NCBI GenBank assembly: GCA_973895155.1
Contig: OZ316899.1
Span: 6,634,001 to 6,698,000 of the forward strand
Length of the DNA stretch: 64,000 bases
Direction of reading: 5' to 3'
From: Marsupella aquatica
Lineage: Eukaryota; Marchantiophyta
Position numbers and translations under genes: made by a program
In this document: in pieces, positions 21,769 through 33,441 of the stretch
Layout of the letters: each line of letters opens with the position of its first letter
How positions within the stretch are numbered: the stretch's first letter is position 1
The notes under the pieces: model-generated
What the model saw: the letters and a program-made list of their open reading frames with translations, nothing else
Databases searched by the model: none
What the model was told of the DNA's origin: nothing

Positions 21769-22095
21769 CTCCAATCAGTTGCCTTCAGCACTGGGGTCTC
21801 CAACAACTTCTTTAGTAGATTGAAACTTTCAAGCCTCTCCGTTGTTGGCTCAAAATCAGCTCCTGCCTTCAATATTGAAGTGATCGGTAGTGCAATCTAT
21901 GCAAAGTCCTTGATGAATCTGCGACAGTAGTTAAGACATCAAAGAAAACCCTTCACTTTAGTGGTGTTAGTTGGAAACTTCATTGCCTACCAAACACTGA
22001 CTTTCTCAGGGTCTACCTCAATTCCTCTTTCTTAAACTTTGTGGCCAAGCAAGGTACCCTCTTGTACTCCAAAGATGCACTTGCAAGGGTGTATG
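21769..22095 (-). pseudogene. Gypsy 1 reverse transcriptase C-terminal part / RNase H junction
   Basis: Minus-strand translation reads NYCRRFIKDFA, then IALPITSILKAGADFEPT and ETPVLKATDWS, the classic end of gypsy RT running into RNase H. It joins exactly to 7142 once T1 is removed. In-frame TGA and TAG codons flank the CRRFIKDFA block. Upstream (plus-strand right of about 22095) the similarity stops, so another break lies there. The first 8 bases are the right T1 target-site duplication. Confidence 0.85.
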
Positions 22096-22763
22096 TCAAG
22101 CAATTGACATGGGTCTTAACACCAAAAATATCACTATTGGGTGCCAAAACCATCTCCTTGTACCTGAGGATCACGAAGGGATGTTGTGAAGGGTGGTAAA
22201 CACTAGTTTATGCCCTTAATGCCAGACTATCATACCAAGACTATGTCACACATCACCCAAACTCAATCCCTAGGAACCAAGGTTGGGAATCAGATCCTGT
22301 GCTCATGATAATTTTGGTGAGAAGGGGTCTTCATATCGGGCCAGTACACACAAGGCCTAGCGCTACGGTGCACACATGTCTATATGTATGCTTACTGCCA
22401 TAGGTATGTTTCTATTTCGCCACCAAAATGCACCCATAAACCAATGACTTATGACTGATTCTTGGCTTAGGGACTTCTAAGCCATATATTGCCCCACTAC
22501 TCTGCCATTCCACTCTCAACAATCAAAGCTATGACAACCCTCATCCAACCCACTTCAATGCACCCGGTACACCTCTTAGTGATGCGGCTAGTCCCAACAT
22601 ACACTCAGATTGCCTCACACACACACACACATCCTTGAGAGAAATGAGGCCTGAGAGGAAAACTCAATTAGATTCAAAGATGTGCACAATAGTTCACTAA
22701 GAACACTTGATCCAAACAATAGGCCCAAAGGCTGTCTACTCTAGATTGCGACGTGCTTGCCAT
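22096..22763. other. Gene-free, LTR-like sequence left of CACTA-1
   Basis: No gene. It shares short similarities with 29100-29450 (for example CTTAGGGACTTCTAAGCC near 22467 against a variant near 29303), so it may be LTR sequence of a gypsy family that resumes after CACTA-1 at 45957. A CA microsatellite is at about 22617-22631. Confidence 0.35.
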
Positions 22764-23060
22764 CACTAGAAGAAACCGAACTATTATGAGACCGCAATAT
22801 GTGACTCATTTTGGCTCATGTGACTTCATTGTGACTGCACGTGACGTGACCCAGGCTGTGATCCTTGGAGTTGCAAAAGTTGAGACCAAAAAATAGAAGT
22901 CACTATTGATATTGGACATTGTGACTTTCTTGATACCCATTTGTGACTGATCTGTGACTCCATTATGGAGTCTTGCCTTGTTGATACGTGACTTCAATGT
23001 GACTTTAATTAGTCACAGGGTAAGTCATGTCCATGACTTAGTTGCCCTTAATAGCGCCTA
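22764..23060 (+). repeat. CACTA-1 left terminal and subterminal repeats
   Basis: Terminus CACTAGAAGAAACCG followed by at least ten GTGACT/AGTCAC motifs, which in CACTA elements are typically transposase-binding repeats. Confidence 0.7.
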
Positions 23061-24420
23061 GCTTGTGACCTTTTAGTGTCACATAATAGACCAATGGAGA
23101 CCTTGGTCCGGGTCACACAACAGAACCATTTGGTTCATAACTAATAATGTGGAGATTTAGGGAAGTTGTAACCATGACTAATGAATTGTGTAACAGTTCA
23201 TAAGGAGAGTTCATGAGCACTCCACATTGCAATACATAGAAACACTCATGCTCATATCACTTTAGAAGTATAACACATTGAATACAAGAAATACAAAGCA
23301 TGAATGACATACACATGAAACAAAGCATGATATAAGCAGATCCTACATAAAACATTCATAAGAATTGAACAAAATCACAATATTATTGAAAGAGGATCAA
23401 TTCAATTACAATGGAACAGTTTACAATGTCATCAATGTAATTCAGAGAAAACAGGAACTTATAAACTGATAATTGTTTTAAATAATTGAAAGCAAATGCA
23501 TGATTGTGGAATGGCTCAGTGGAGGCTTGAGTAGGAAATGCGTCGGTTTTTTGCTTTCAAGGAGTAGTAATTACATAGTTTTAGTGATTAGCGGAGTTGT
23601 TAGGTTTAGGGTAACTTAATAACTAAGGAAGTAGAGTAGGGAAATAAATTGAGGGAGAGGACATGTTTCTCTAAGAAGTATCAAGAGTTGAGTAAGCTAT
23701 TCGGTAAGGGCGGAAAAAAGTTATGGTAGTCGGCAAGTCGGGCCGAAGGCATGACCGATACTTTTGAGTGATAAGTTTTGCTAAGACTCACCCTATAGGT
23801 GCTAGGTAGTCCCTAGACCACACATAAAAGTCACAAAGTCAAGTGAGGTCTTAACCTAGGAGTTGTCAGTATTTTGGCAAAACTTAAAGTTACCAAATAG
23901 CGGGTCTCGGGAAGAACAGCTGATGGGAAAAGGTAGGGGTTCCAAGTTTCAAAGTAGGTTAAATATGGTCCACTCTATCCCTGTAAACTTGTGGGAGAAC
24001 TTGGTTACCTTTGGTTACTTTTTGGGAGCATCTCAAAGTTGAGAAGAATTTTGGAAAACATAAGAATTAACCCTCTTTACCTGATTTTAGAAAATTGGTT
24101 ATAGGGTTTTGTTTAGATCTTAGTAAATCAAGACATAGCCCTATGTCTAGAGAATCTATGGATCTATTCACAAGTCCTTTTGGCCTTATGGGTGATTTTT
24201 GGTGGTGGGTACAATATGGGCCGGGGAATTATATTTTTTCCAAAATAACGAAATCCGACTAAGTGTAAAAATGCTTCGACGAGGCTACCACAAGACAGAT
24301 ATAAGTCAAGCACAAGGGCGGTTAGGAGATGGTTGAATAGACCAGGCAATCACAAGGTGAAGGAGCTTGAGTGGGAGTGGTAGTTAGTTGGACTTTTGTT
24401 GTAGTGTGACTTTGGTAGTT
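23061..24420. other. No gene seen
   Basis: AT-rich sequence with no supported frame or repeat. It is probably CACTA-1 interior or the remains of another element. Confidence 0.4.
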
Positions 24421-24429
24421 AGGAGGACT

Positions 24430-24612
24430 TTGGTGATTGGACCTTGGTCCTTGGTCCTCCATTTTGGTCCTTGGTCCTTGGTCCTTGGTCCTTGGTGGGC
24501 TACTTTGATCCTTGGTCCTTGGTGGGCTACTTTGGTCCTTGGTGGGCTACTTTGGTCCTTGGTCCTTGGTGGGCTACTTTGGTCCTTGGTCCTTGGTGGG
24601 CTACCTTGGTGT
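24430..24612. repeat. Minisatellite based on TTGGTCC and TTGGTGGGCTACT
   Basis: Tandem array of TTGGTCC (7 bp) units interspersed with TTGGTGGGCTAC(T) units. It produces overlapping artefact frames on the plus strand that should not be called genes. Confidence 0.9.
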
Positions 24613-25093
24613 GGTGTGGAAGGAGAATAGTATATAAGGAAGAAGTTTTTATTTGTTAGGGACCGGGAGTCTCATCTCTTAAGTGGAATCTCTACCTTGC
24701 CAAGATAGGGCTAAGCTTGAGAAGGGAGAGGTGGTCCATGCTTAGTGTGGAGAATATGTAGTGAACTTTTGTTGTAAAGATGATACAATAAAAATAGACT
24801 TGTCAATCTTCATTGTGACCATTAAGTGTGAGTGCATTTGAAGTGTATGGGAGCAAGAGAAGAGTCCATGCTATGGTGTAATCTTGGTCTAAGCTCAAAG
24901 GGGATATGCTAGTACAAAACCAAGGCCAAGGAGGCAAGGTTAAGGTAGAGCATTACTTTGAGACTTAGAGAGGATTATAGCTTGAGGGTGGAAAGTACTT
25001 TGCTTGGTGTGTGATCGTGTTAACAAAAAGTAAGTACAAGAGGAAGAGTCCTTAGATAGAGGAGCCTTCTCTAGAGCTCAAAGGGGATGTGTG

Positions 25094-25200
25094 GGAGGTG
25101 TTTACAAAAGACAGCAAACAGGAAACATGATTTAATAACAGAAACTGGTAACAAAAAAAAAAACTGGTAACAAGAAAAAAAACTGGTAACAGTAAAATGG
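25094..25200 (+). mobile_element. Fragment of a T1-family left end
   Basis: GGTGTTTACAAAAGACAGCA at 25097 resembles the T1 left terminus (GGGG(T/A)ATTTACAAACGA(C/T)AG), followed by three ACTGGTAACA units and A-runs. No matching right end or duplication was found, so it is a truncated copy. Confidence 0.6.
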
Positions 25201-25449
25201 GAACGTCCACGGGAACACACAAGAGAGCTTTATTGAACTCTAAGCCCGTCGGCCATACCAAGTCTCCACAATGTAAGCTCTTTTCATCTCTCAAGTGGCT
25301 CCATAACAATGAGCCTAAGTTCCACTTATCCAAGCAAACACCGCTTGGCATATAGTGTGCATCCTAGTTAACCTAACCACATCTCCGACTACGGTTAGTC
25401 TAACTACGGTTACATGTCATAACCCTAGACCTTGAGTAAATACCTAACA
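25201..25449 (-). mobile_element. Copia 3' LTR start and purine tract
   Basis: Read on the minus strand, a purine tract AAGGGGGAGAT (complement of 25450-25460) precedes TGTTAGGTATTTACTC beginning at 25449, the usual copia polypurine tract/LTR junction. It lies downstream of the copia RNase H frame on the same strand. Confidence 0.65.
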
Positions 25450-25640
25450 ATCTCCCCCTTGACTCTGGTCTAGGGGAGGGTAATACTGCTAACCTATATG
25501 ATTCCTCAACAGGAAGTTCTGGATAAAAATCAAAATGGTTCCCCTCTCTAACTAGAGCAAACCAGAACTAAACCGTAGGCTATTACTAGGAGTGAAGAAG
25601 AGCATATATCAGTGATTAGAGCAAATGTTAAGAAAAACCC

Positions 25641-26410
25641 TTACTTGTGACGCAATTGCAAAACTTGCAGCACATCACAATGTCTAGAGAAACTTTCCAA
25701 AGGAATCACTTTGGTAAATGCGTCAGTTGGGTTGAGTTTAACGTCTATCTTGACTAGCTCAAACAAATTATTAGACACAGTCTGCCTGATAAAATGGTAC
25801 CTGACGTCTATGTGCTTCACTCTACTGTCCATCACCTGGTTCACAGCAAGGTGAAGCGCACTTTGACTATCACAATGGAGCTTCACATTGCCCTATGCAA
25901 TCCCATTTCAGTGAAAGTCTATCCAACCAAATCGCTTCCTTCGTTGCTTCCGCTGCTGCAACATACTCTGCTTTTGTAGTAGACTGAGCAATACACTTTT
26001 GCAAAGTAGACCTCCAACTTATGCATCCACCGCCAAGTGTGAACACGTATCCTGTTGTTGATCTCCTTTGGTCCAGATCTTGTCCATAGTCAGAATCTAC
26101 ATAGCCAATCAATGATCTAGAATTCTTTGCATTTGCATCAAATAAAAGACCATGATCCACGGTACCCTTCAAGTACCTGATAATCCACTTCACTGCTTCC
26201 CAGTGTACCTTCCCTAGATTCGACATGTACCTGTTCACCTTGCCCATAGCCATGGCAAGATCAGGTCTAGTGCAAGCCATCAAATACATGAGACTTCCCA
26301 CTGCCTTATCATAAGGAACCTTTGACATCAGCCCCTTCTCTGTCGCATCTGTGGGACAAAAAACTGATGACAATTTAAGGTGTGCAGCCAAAGGGGTACT
26401 TACTGGCTTA
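25641..26410 (-). pseudogene. Ty1/copia reverse transcriptase end and RNase H, interrupted
   Basis: Frames at 25870-26391 and 25641-25886 read as the C-terminal part of a copia polyprotein: VGSLMYLMACTRPDLA, WEAVKWIIRYLKGT, LIGYVDSDYGQDLDQRRSTT and ISWRSTLQKCIAQSTTKAEY (RNase H), then LHCDSQSALHLA and KHIDVRYHFIR. There is one frameshift near 25880. The frame starts at KPVSTPLAAHLK and stops abruptly at 26410, where CACTA-2 begins. The upstream part of the element is not in the window as far as I can see. Confidence 0.88.
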
Positions 26411-26429
26411 CACTAGTACATATTGGGGC

Positions 26430-27250
26430 CTGGTCCGATTCTCATTTTCCGACAATGCCAAACTTTCCGATGTTGTTGTAATTGTATTGGCTTATTAAAT
26501 GTCCAATCCTACGCGAATCGGACATTGCCATTTCACCATCGGAAACATTAGGTTCTAACACCAAAACAATTGGAAACATTGTGTGATTCATATACAATCG
26601 AACGTTTGTTGCGTGTTGAGTACAAACGGATTGATCAGTGCAATTGTTATGTCATTCAAAATGCATCGGAGACGCTTTAACAAAGAAAAATGTATGTTGT
26701 ACATTCCGATCAATTTACAATTGCAAGTTCCGATGTGGTACGAATTGCACATTGCGATTCAACCTAAATTGGATTTTACCTCTTATCGATTCAATGTCAA
26801 ACGGAAAGACGTTCTCGTGGAAAACGTAATTGGTAGCATGTTCCAATTTTGGAGGAATCAAACATTGGAATCCGATCGGTTTAAGCTAGGATGTAAATGT
26901 GTGATCTAAGTACAATGGGATGTTTGTCCAATTGGTTTTGAATTGGACTATAGTTTCCCGTTGGACTGGAATTGGAATCGGTGTTCCTATTAAAGGAGAA
27001 TGGGATAGTTTTCCGATTGTGTTCTAAACGGAAAGCAAATTGTGTTGGTTTTTGGATTGGAAACTTATTTGTAATGTCATCGCAATGGGATGGGTATCCG
27101 ATTGAGATTAAAATGGACAAGATTGTCCAAGCGAGTTGAAATTGGAAGCCTTTTTGCATTTGATTTAGAATTGGAAAGTCTTTGAATGCTTTATGGAATG
27201 AATTTCAAGGTCCATTTGATGTCTAATTGGATAAAAGGATCTAATATATT
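26430..27250. repeat. CACTA-2 subterminal repeat array
   Basis: Many copies of TCCGAT, ATCGGA, ATTGGAAA and ACATTG scattered in direct and inverted orientation. It explains the short spurious frames on both strands here. Confidence 0.6.
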
Positions 27251-27938
27251 AATTTCTCATGGAAGTTGTAAAATCTGGATTTAATTTGCTGGAAATATCT
27301 TTGTTAATTATTTCTTGTTTTGGAAGGAATTAATGATAATGATGTGAGACTTGATGTGAGGTTGAACAAACACATGCAAGGCAAGGTGTTATGGGTTTTC
27401 TTACAAATTAAATGGGCATGCATTTTGCTAGGAAGAGAAAAATTTATGAGGACGCAAACTAGGAGATTTACTCTTATGTTTTTAGCTACGGCTAAAGCAT
27501 GCTTCCCTACTTAAGGGCTTCTCAAACTTGGGTACAATGGGGGTGAAGAGGAGGATTATATACATTAGGTCACAATGAAAGATTTTCACAAAATGGTACA
27601 TACCTTGTTGTGGGTGATGTCTGGGTTTTAACTATATTGCAACCTGGCTTGGTTGAAGTAATTTATCAAAGAAATGGATAAGGAATACATTTAATTTTTG
27701 TACCCTTACATAAAATCACAATCATAATGCTTCATTATAATTGACAGAAAATGTTGCAAACTTCTCAAACATCATGAAAAAACACATTTGGGGTGTGCAA
27801 TACTAACTATAATTTAGTCTCTCCATATTTAATAACTACACATCATTCCTCGTCAAGGTTCTGAACTAAACAATCTCAGGGGCCTCCTGGACAACTGATC
27901 GAGTACGAGGTGTGTAAGGGATGACAACTGACCATTCC

Positions 27939-29054
27939 TCAGGGTCGGGGGGGGTATGCTAGGTAGAAACACTGTTCAACCTGGTGACGAAAGGCAAATG
28001 GGTCAAAAGTTGACCAATCTTGCCTGATGGTGCTAGATGCAGCGGTCTTCAACCTAGTGAAACCACACTCATCCTCAACCATTGTAGCATTGGCCCCTAC
28101 TAGATTACTCTTAAACCACCTACACTTGAAGAGAACTTCCTCCATCTCCGTATGTGAAGCATAGGTCACAGTCATGATCTCCTCAATTTTCCCATAATAT
28201 GAGACCAAAGCTATCACCACATTGCGGTCATGTCGACTACTTCGAAAGTCCTGTGTGAACTGAGATGTAACACCACAATCAAATGTCACAACCTTGGTGT
28301 CATCAATTCTAGCAATCCGGAAGTGTCTGCCCTTTGACCACATGGCAGTTCTAGTAGACACCATCAATAAGGGGCCATGAAGCAAAGTCTGAAGATGTGG
28401 AGACACCTCAGGGTAGTGTGAAACTGATTCCCCCCTTTGTGCCATGAGTTCCAATTCCTCAACCTTTCTCCTCATGTATTCCACAAATGTAGGGAATATC
28501 CTTTGCCTCCGTGCTTGGCTCTTTTCAGACTCGTACACATCTCTCCATTTTTCTGCATGCTCACTATTACATAACATCATGGTGGTGATTTGTGATACCT
28601 CAGTAGGAGTCAACTATCGCTTCTTATGGGAACCGGTCAATCTATCATCATCTGGATCAATGACCTCCTCCCAAGCTCGAGGAGCTTTTGGGTCAATAGT
28701 AGAGATGATGTTTGTCATGTAAAACATGGATTCTGTTGCAAGATGTCCCTCAGCTATGCTGCCTTCAACCCTAGCCCGGTTCCTCACATGCCGTTTAAGC
28801 ACTCCCATATAACGCTCCACCCAATACATCCACCGACAATGCACCGGACCTGCCAACGCAACCTCAGGAACTAGGTGCACTAGCAAGTGAATCTGATAGT
28901 CAAAGAAAGAAGGGGGTAATGCCCTTTCCAAGTGAACCTCAGCACCAAAGGTCTCCATGTGTGAGATCTCTTCCTCCTTCACAGTCTTACCACATATCCA
29001 TCTCAACAATTTGCCCAATGACCAGATTGCATGTTGAAGCTCTGGGGTACCCAA
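27939..29054 (-). pseudogene. CACTA (TNP2-type) transposase C-terminal part: DUF4218- and DUF4216-like
   Basis: Frame 28614-29054 contains PPSFFDYQIHLLVHLVPEVA, GPVHCRWMYWVERYMGVLKR and HVRNRARVEGSIAEG, the hallmark of DUF4218 found after TNP2 transposase. Frame 27939-28613 contains SYYGKIEEIMTVTY, EVLFKCRWFKSN and DPFAFRHQVEQCFYL, matching DUF4216. The order on the minus strand is as in plant En/Spm-type elements. The TNP2 catalytic part is missing. The two frames are separated by one in-frame stop. Confidence 0.85.
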
Positions 29055-29090
29055 TCCAATAATAGCTACTGGAATTATGTGTTTGTCATG

Positions 29091-29980
29091 TCGTCGGCTG
29101 CGGCCTTAACTCAGACTTCAGCTTAGATGGGCACATCCCTCGTAAATCTGAGGGTTCGGGCAGGAAGGGAAGCACGTAATGCACCTTATTCTCGTAAACT
29201 AGCGCTAAGTGCGCATACTGCTAAATACAAACATCTCCTAGGTATGGTTTGTGTTCCGCCGCCGGAACGTACCTTAGTCGATAGCAGGATCAACCCCGGC
29301 TTAAGGGCTTCTAAGCCTTTGTGCTGTCCGCCTTCGATCCGGATTCGATGATACAGGTCCTCAACCCGTGCTCGCAACCACTTACCCGCAGGCTGCACCC
29401 TGTGCACGTCTCGGGTAGTGCGTTCGGGCTGGCGCTGCTACCCATATACGAGAAACCCACACACATACACGCGCACATGCATACAATCTCGATTTACACG
29501 AAGGAAAATGATGGGAAAGGATTTTACTACAAAGGGAACATATGCGTACACTTAGTTGACCTGACAGCCCCGGAATGAACAGGTTCAAGGCCGAGGGTGC
29601 ACACTACAACGGAGCCCGGCTCCGCACTCGCCCGATGAGCTTAGTCCTACCCCCTCCCCTTGGTACTCTTTCATTCCCAGAAGTCGGGACTCCCCGCACA
29701 TACCGCGGACGTCCAACTTTGCAACTAAAAACCCCCCCTTGCCTCTACCGAGGGGTGCACTAAATACTAAGGGCGAGGGACGGGGTGTCCTCTCGCCGAA
29801 GATTCGCTGACTAAGGTCCTAACTAAGCTGACAGTCAGGCCGAAAAATGGCTGTGTCTTATTAGAATATCCTAATCTACGCAGGCTGGACAGCATGGCAG
29901 CGCTGTTGTACCTAAGGCAGGTGCCTGTCCCAAGAGCCTGACTAAGCCAGTCCTAATCCTAATCTATTCCTACTCCGCTG
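29091..29980. other. Gypsy LTR-like sequence without a gene
   Basis: No gene. A segment near 29733 (CCCCCCCTTGCCTCTACC) recurs near 46656, and other parts resemble 22.1-22.7 kb. This suggests shared LTR families. Confidence 0.4.
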
Positions 29981-30454
29981 CTAATGCCTGGCACGCTTGC
30001 CAGAGCCGCCCGAATGGGAGCGGCCATCCCGCTGCCTTCGAAGCCTGTCATTGTCCGCCTTGAGGAGCTGGACCTGGTCCAGCAGAGATTCATTCTCTCG
30101 CCTCGCCGCGTCCATCTCCTCTGTTGCCTCCTGACATGCCTCCTCCAGCTGCTGGGCGTCGCTCGTCAGTTTACCCGCCAGCTCGTCCTGCTTCTCGGCC
30201 TCGGTTTGGAGCCACGCCACCTCGGCCTGCAGCGTGGCTATCTCCGCCGTGTCCCGCTGGGCTCGTTCCTCGGCCTCCTCCAGGTCTTTCTGCCAGGTGA
30301 CGGTTTGATTCTTCAAACTGTCAATCTGGTTCAGGAGTCGTGTAATCTCGGCCTCGTTCCCAGCTTTGGCCTGTTCGGCTAGGGCGGTAAGAGCGTGCGC
30401 CTTTGCTAACAACTCATCGGCGGCTGCAACTGTGCGCCCCCTTAAAGGTGTCAC
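29981..30454 (-). CDS. Coiled-coil ORF (fragment, retroelement accessory)
   Basis: A 157-residue frame without internal stops, ending at 29981. The protein is almost entirely a Glu/Ala/Leu coiled coil (AAADELLAKAHALTALAEQA, then EEAEERAQRDTAEIATLQ), ending in a basic GGSGKRARH tail. It lies on the same strand as, and downstream of, the coiled-coil frame at 33023-33419. The two probably formed one gene now separated by about 2.5 kb of inserted DNA. Function unknown. Confidence 0.55.
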   Translation of the reverse strand: MTPLRGRTVAAADELLAKAHALTALAEQAKAGNEAEITRLLNQIDSLKNQTVTWQKDLEEAEERAQRDTAEIATLQAEVAWLQTEAEKQDELAGKLTSDAQQLEEACQEATEEMDAARRENESLLDQVQLLKADNDRLRRQRDGRSHSGGSGKRARH

Positions 30455-31330
30455 ACAGGGTTGTTAGTTAATTTTTGAGCTTATTAAGACTTATAGTTAC
30501 CTCTTTCTATGTAATTTCAGTGTAGTTGAAGGCTTTAGGCCTTGGTCAACTTTGAACCTAGAAGATTAAGTGAAAAGTTAATAGTGATAGTTTTAAGATA
30601 GAGTAGCATTTTATGATATTTTAATCAAATCTTTGTAGGTCATGAAAAACTCTCAAATTTTGATGAGTAGATAGATTTTAGATAGAGAAATCTACCCAAG
30701 AAAATATCAGACAAAACGGACATGTCGTTAGGAAGTTAGAGTCATTTTTTTTTGCATATTAACACTTTGGTTCTTTGACACTTAGAATAGTTTTCTGTTT
30801 TTACAACTTTATACTAAATTAACATCTTTGGGTATTTTATTGGTAGACTTAGATTAGTCCGAAAAGTCTGAGTTTTTGTCAGGTAATAGATTATAGGTAG
30901 AGGAAACGCACTGGAAAAATTTCAGCACAAACGGAGTTCAGGTTAGATTTTTAAAAATCGCAAGAAATAGGTGTCTAGTAGTTTTGCCGCAAAATCATTA
31001 GGCCGCTAAGCCGTTTGGCCGTTTTGTTACGAGTTAACCAGGGGGGTACTCATGAGTGAAAAGAGGGGTACTCCTAAAGATGGTACTCTCATGTGGATGA
31101 GGGTAGTCAAAAGAAGAGGAAAGAAGAGGTAGATGAATCAAAGGAGTAAAGAAAGAAATAGAAAATTACTTAGTTGGTGATAAGATTGATTGAGATACGG
31201 AGTTAGGTAGGAGTGAAGACTCCATCAACAATTGATTGATGAGATATGGTGGATTAGGTGATCATCAGTTGCAAGAAATGAAGTGAAGCAATCGTGGCCT
31301 GGAAAGACAAGTCGAATTGGAGAGATAATG
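30455..31330. other. AT-rich stretch, no gene seen
   Basis: No supported frame. It lies between two coiled-coil fragments and is probably inserted DNA. Confidence 0.35.
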
Positions 31331-31334
31331 TCGA

Positions 31335-31930
31335 ATCACAAGTTGTCGAAGTCAAAATCGCGGAAAACTCGTGGTAAGAAAAATCACCAACACCAAATAT
31401 TTTCTGGAGCCACATTCGCTCAACCAAATTGGCTGATATTTTTTTTGGAGGTAGAAGGGAAGTAGGCGCACCTTCTGGCAAATTATGAGCACCAACCAAG
31501 GTCTGGTTGGTGAGAGAAAAATCAGATGCCAGAGGGGGGTCTACAGCTTTCTAGCTTTTGGTACAAATCTGATTCCGCACCTTCAAGCAAACGAATGTTG
31601 TTGTAATCAATTGATTGGTGGGAAGATGGTGATGGTGATTAGTTGTGAGTGGGAAGCACATGAGAAAGAAGGTGGTAGGTTGGAAGGGAAGGTCGAAATG
31701 GAGTTAGAAGTTCCACTCGCAAGTCGCCGAAGTTGAAATTCCCGGAAACGAATGATAGGAAACATCAGCAACACCAAATATTTTCTGGAGCCACATTCGC
31801 TCGACCAAATTGGCTGATATTTTTTGTGGAGGTAGAAGGGAAGTAGGCGCACCTTCTGGAAAATTAGCTGGTTGGTGAGAGAAAAATCAGATGCCGGAGG
31901 GGGGTCTGCAGCTTCCAACTTTTCTGCGCG
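31335..31930 (+). repeat. Direct duplication of about 210 bp
   Basis: Segments at about 31335-31560 and 31722-31925 are near-identical; both contain CTGGAGCCACATTCGCTC and GGAAGTAGGCGCACCTTCTG. The spacing is about 380 bp. Origin unknown. Confidence 0.75.
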
Positions 31931-33022
31931 AAATTCGATTCTATGATTTGAAGCACATGGACGAGGATTGAATGGAAGTAGGAGCTTGATTAGGAGCTAG
32001 TAAGAAAGGGGAACACTCAGCCCATGGTGAGGATTGGATTGGAGTGGATTGGAGTGGCTGAAAAGTATTTAAGGATTGTAGTTTCTTGTGTGGAGGGACA
32101 AATGCCTGGTTGCTTAGTGAAAACTTCATCCACATGGAGTGGAAACTAAGATCCACAAGCATTTGATCCCATAGTTGGATAATTGTAGAGAAGTGAGGAG
32201 AAGGACCCTGGATAGAGGTTCCATTTTTACCAGGAAAATTTATGATGTTACATAAAGTCTCTTTTTCTTGCATCATTCTTTGCTATGACTCCAATTTTGT
32301 AGTTGGCATGAGAACTAAGCTTTAGAAGGATTGAGTACCTGGATGTTACCTTGTACCCAATCTGATTGATTTTCTGGAGGTTCAGTGAGGAGAGAATATT
32401 GTGTTGTGATTTCAGGTTTTCCCTGGTTCGGGCAGTATACCTTGGCAGCGTATTGGCGATTCCTTATGATGCTTTGGTGTCTCTAGCTGTGGACTTTTGG
32501 CAAAACGATTATAGGTTTTCCCTGGTCGTTGTGTTTGGAACACTTTAGTAAATCTGAAAGTGCAACCTTCTCACCATGTGTGGTTTGTTGTCCTGATTTG
32601 GCTGTTTTGTTGGCCGGAGTTAGTAGACACCCCCAGGAGTGACAATCTGAATCTTCAGAGCTGGGAAGTGACAAGAAGTACTGATCTGGTCAAGGGCTAT
32701 TGAAACTTGGGTGCTTGAGATTGGGTTGCAATCAGGTACAATGGGCTCAGCCCCTAGTTTTGTTTCGCAAACCAATTGATGGTAGGAGGAACTGATGTGA
32801 CCCCAACAACATGGTTTGTTCCAGTGAGCTTTTAGCAGGGTGATTTCTTACAGGTTTTCCCTGGTCACCTTGTGTAAAGAACTTTAGTAAATTTGGCACT
32901 CTCATGAGGAGGGGTCCTTGTGGAGAGTTAGGTCTTGTTGTTTTGTCGTTGTAGTCTATTGTTTTGAAGTGGAGAAAACTCTCCAGCCTCTTGGAAGATA
33001 GAGGTGGGGTTTTGTTTGGTTT
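31931..33022. other. No gene seen; recurring TAGGTTTTCCCTGGT motif
   Basis: No coding sequence. The motif (C/T)AGGTTTTCCCTGGT recurs near 32412, 32513 and 32850. Confidence 0.35.
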
Positions 33023-33419
33023 CTAAAAGGTTCGTTCATCCGTCTTCCGCTTGCGGTCCCACCCTAAGCTCTTCCATGGGAACAAACTGGTAGAGATATC
33101 AATATCTTTGCTTGGGTTGTGTGCTACCCGTGAGTTACCCTCCACGACAGCAACCTTGGGTCGTAGTTGCAGAAGCTCAGCCTCTTGAGCCGCAACTTCG
33201 TTCTTTAGGTACACGGACTCCACCCGGTACCGCTCTATCCTCTGAAGGGCCTCTGACTGGGCCCGACCTGCCTTTACTGCGGCAACCAACTCCTGATTGA
33301 AGAAACAGGCTACCTTCCGGGCCATGAACTCCCCGATATCCCGGGCAATTTGATGAGAGAAATCTCCCAGAAGCCCGTTCAGAAATGTACCCGGTACGAA
33401 GAGTTCCGGGTTAACCATG
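33023..33419 (-). pseudogene. Coiled-coil ORF starting just inside the gypsy 2 LTR
   Basis: ATG at 33419 (MVNPELFVPGTFLNGLLGDF) lies 8 bases inside the LTR start at 33427. The frame encodes IGEFMARKVACFFNQELVAA and a short coiled coil (IERYRVESVYLKNEVAAQ), then degenerates after about 33110, where foreign DNA seems to begin. The placement parallels the coiled-coil gene of the 56.6-62.75 kb block: directly after integrase, purine tract and TGTGAT. No domain is recognised. Confidence 0.55.
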
Positions 33420-33426
33420 TTATCAC

Positions 33427-33441
33427 ATAACCCCCTCCTCA
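33427..33441 (-). other. Gypsy 2 purine tract and 3' LTR start
   Basis: Minus strand: the integrase frame ends in TGA, followed at once by GAGGAGGGGGTTA and TGTGATAACATGG. This is a polypurine tract and LTR 5' end. Confidence 0.65.

Larger units (their letters stand above)
26411..29090. mobile_element. CACTA-2, left end, subterminal repeats and transposase remnant
   Basis: A terminus CACTAGTACATATTGGGGCC at 26411 cuts the copia frame. From about 26430 to 27250 there are dense short repeats of the TCCGAT / AATTGGAAA type in both orientations, a subterminal array. Transposase remnants follow on the minus strand. The right terminus was not found; the sequence runs into retroelement DNA near 29.1 kb. 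Confidence 0.6.

Noticed and set aside
24388-24659. Repetitive plus-strand frames (GPWWATLVLG-type)
   Set aside because: Translations of the TTGGTCC minisatellite.
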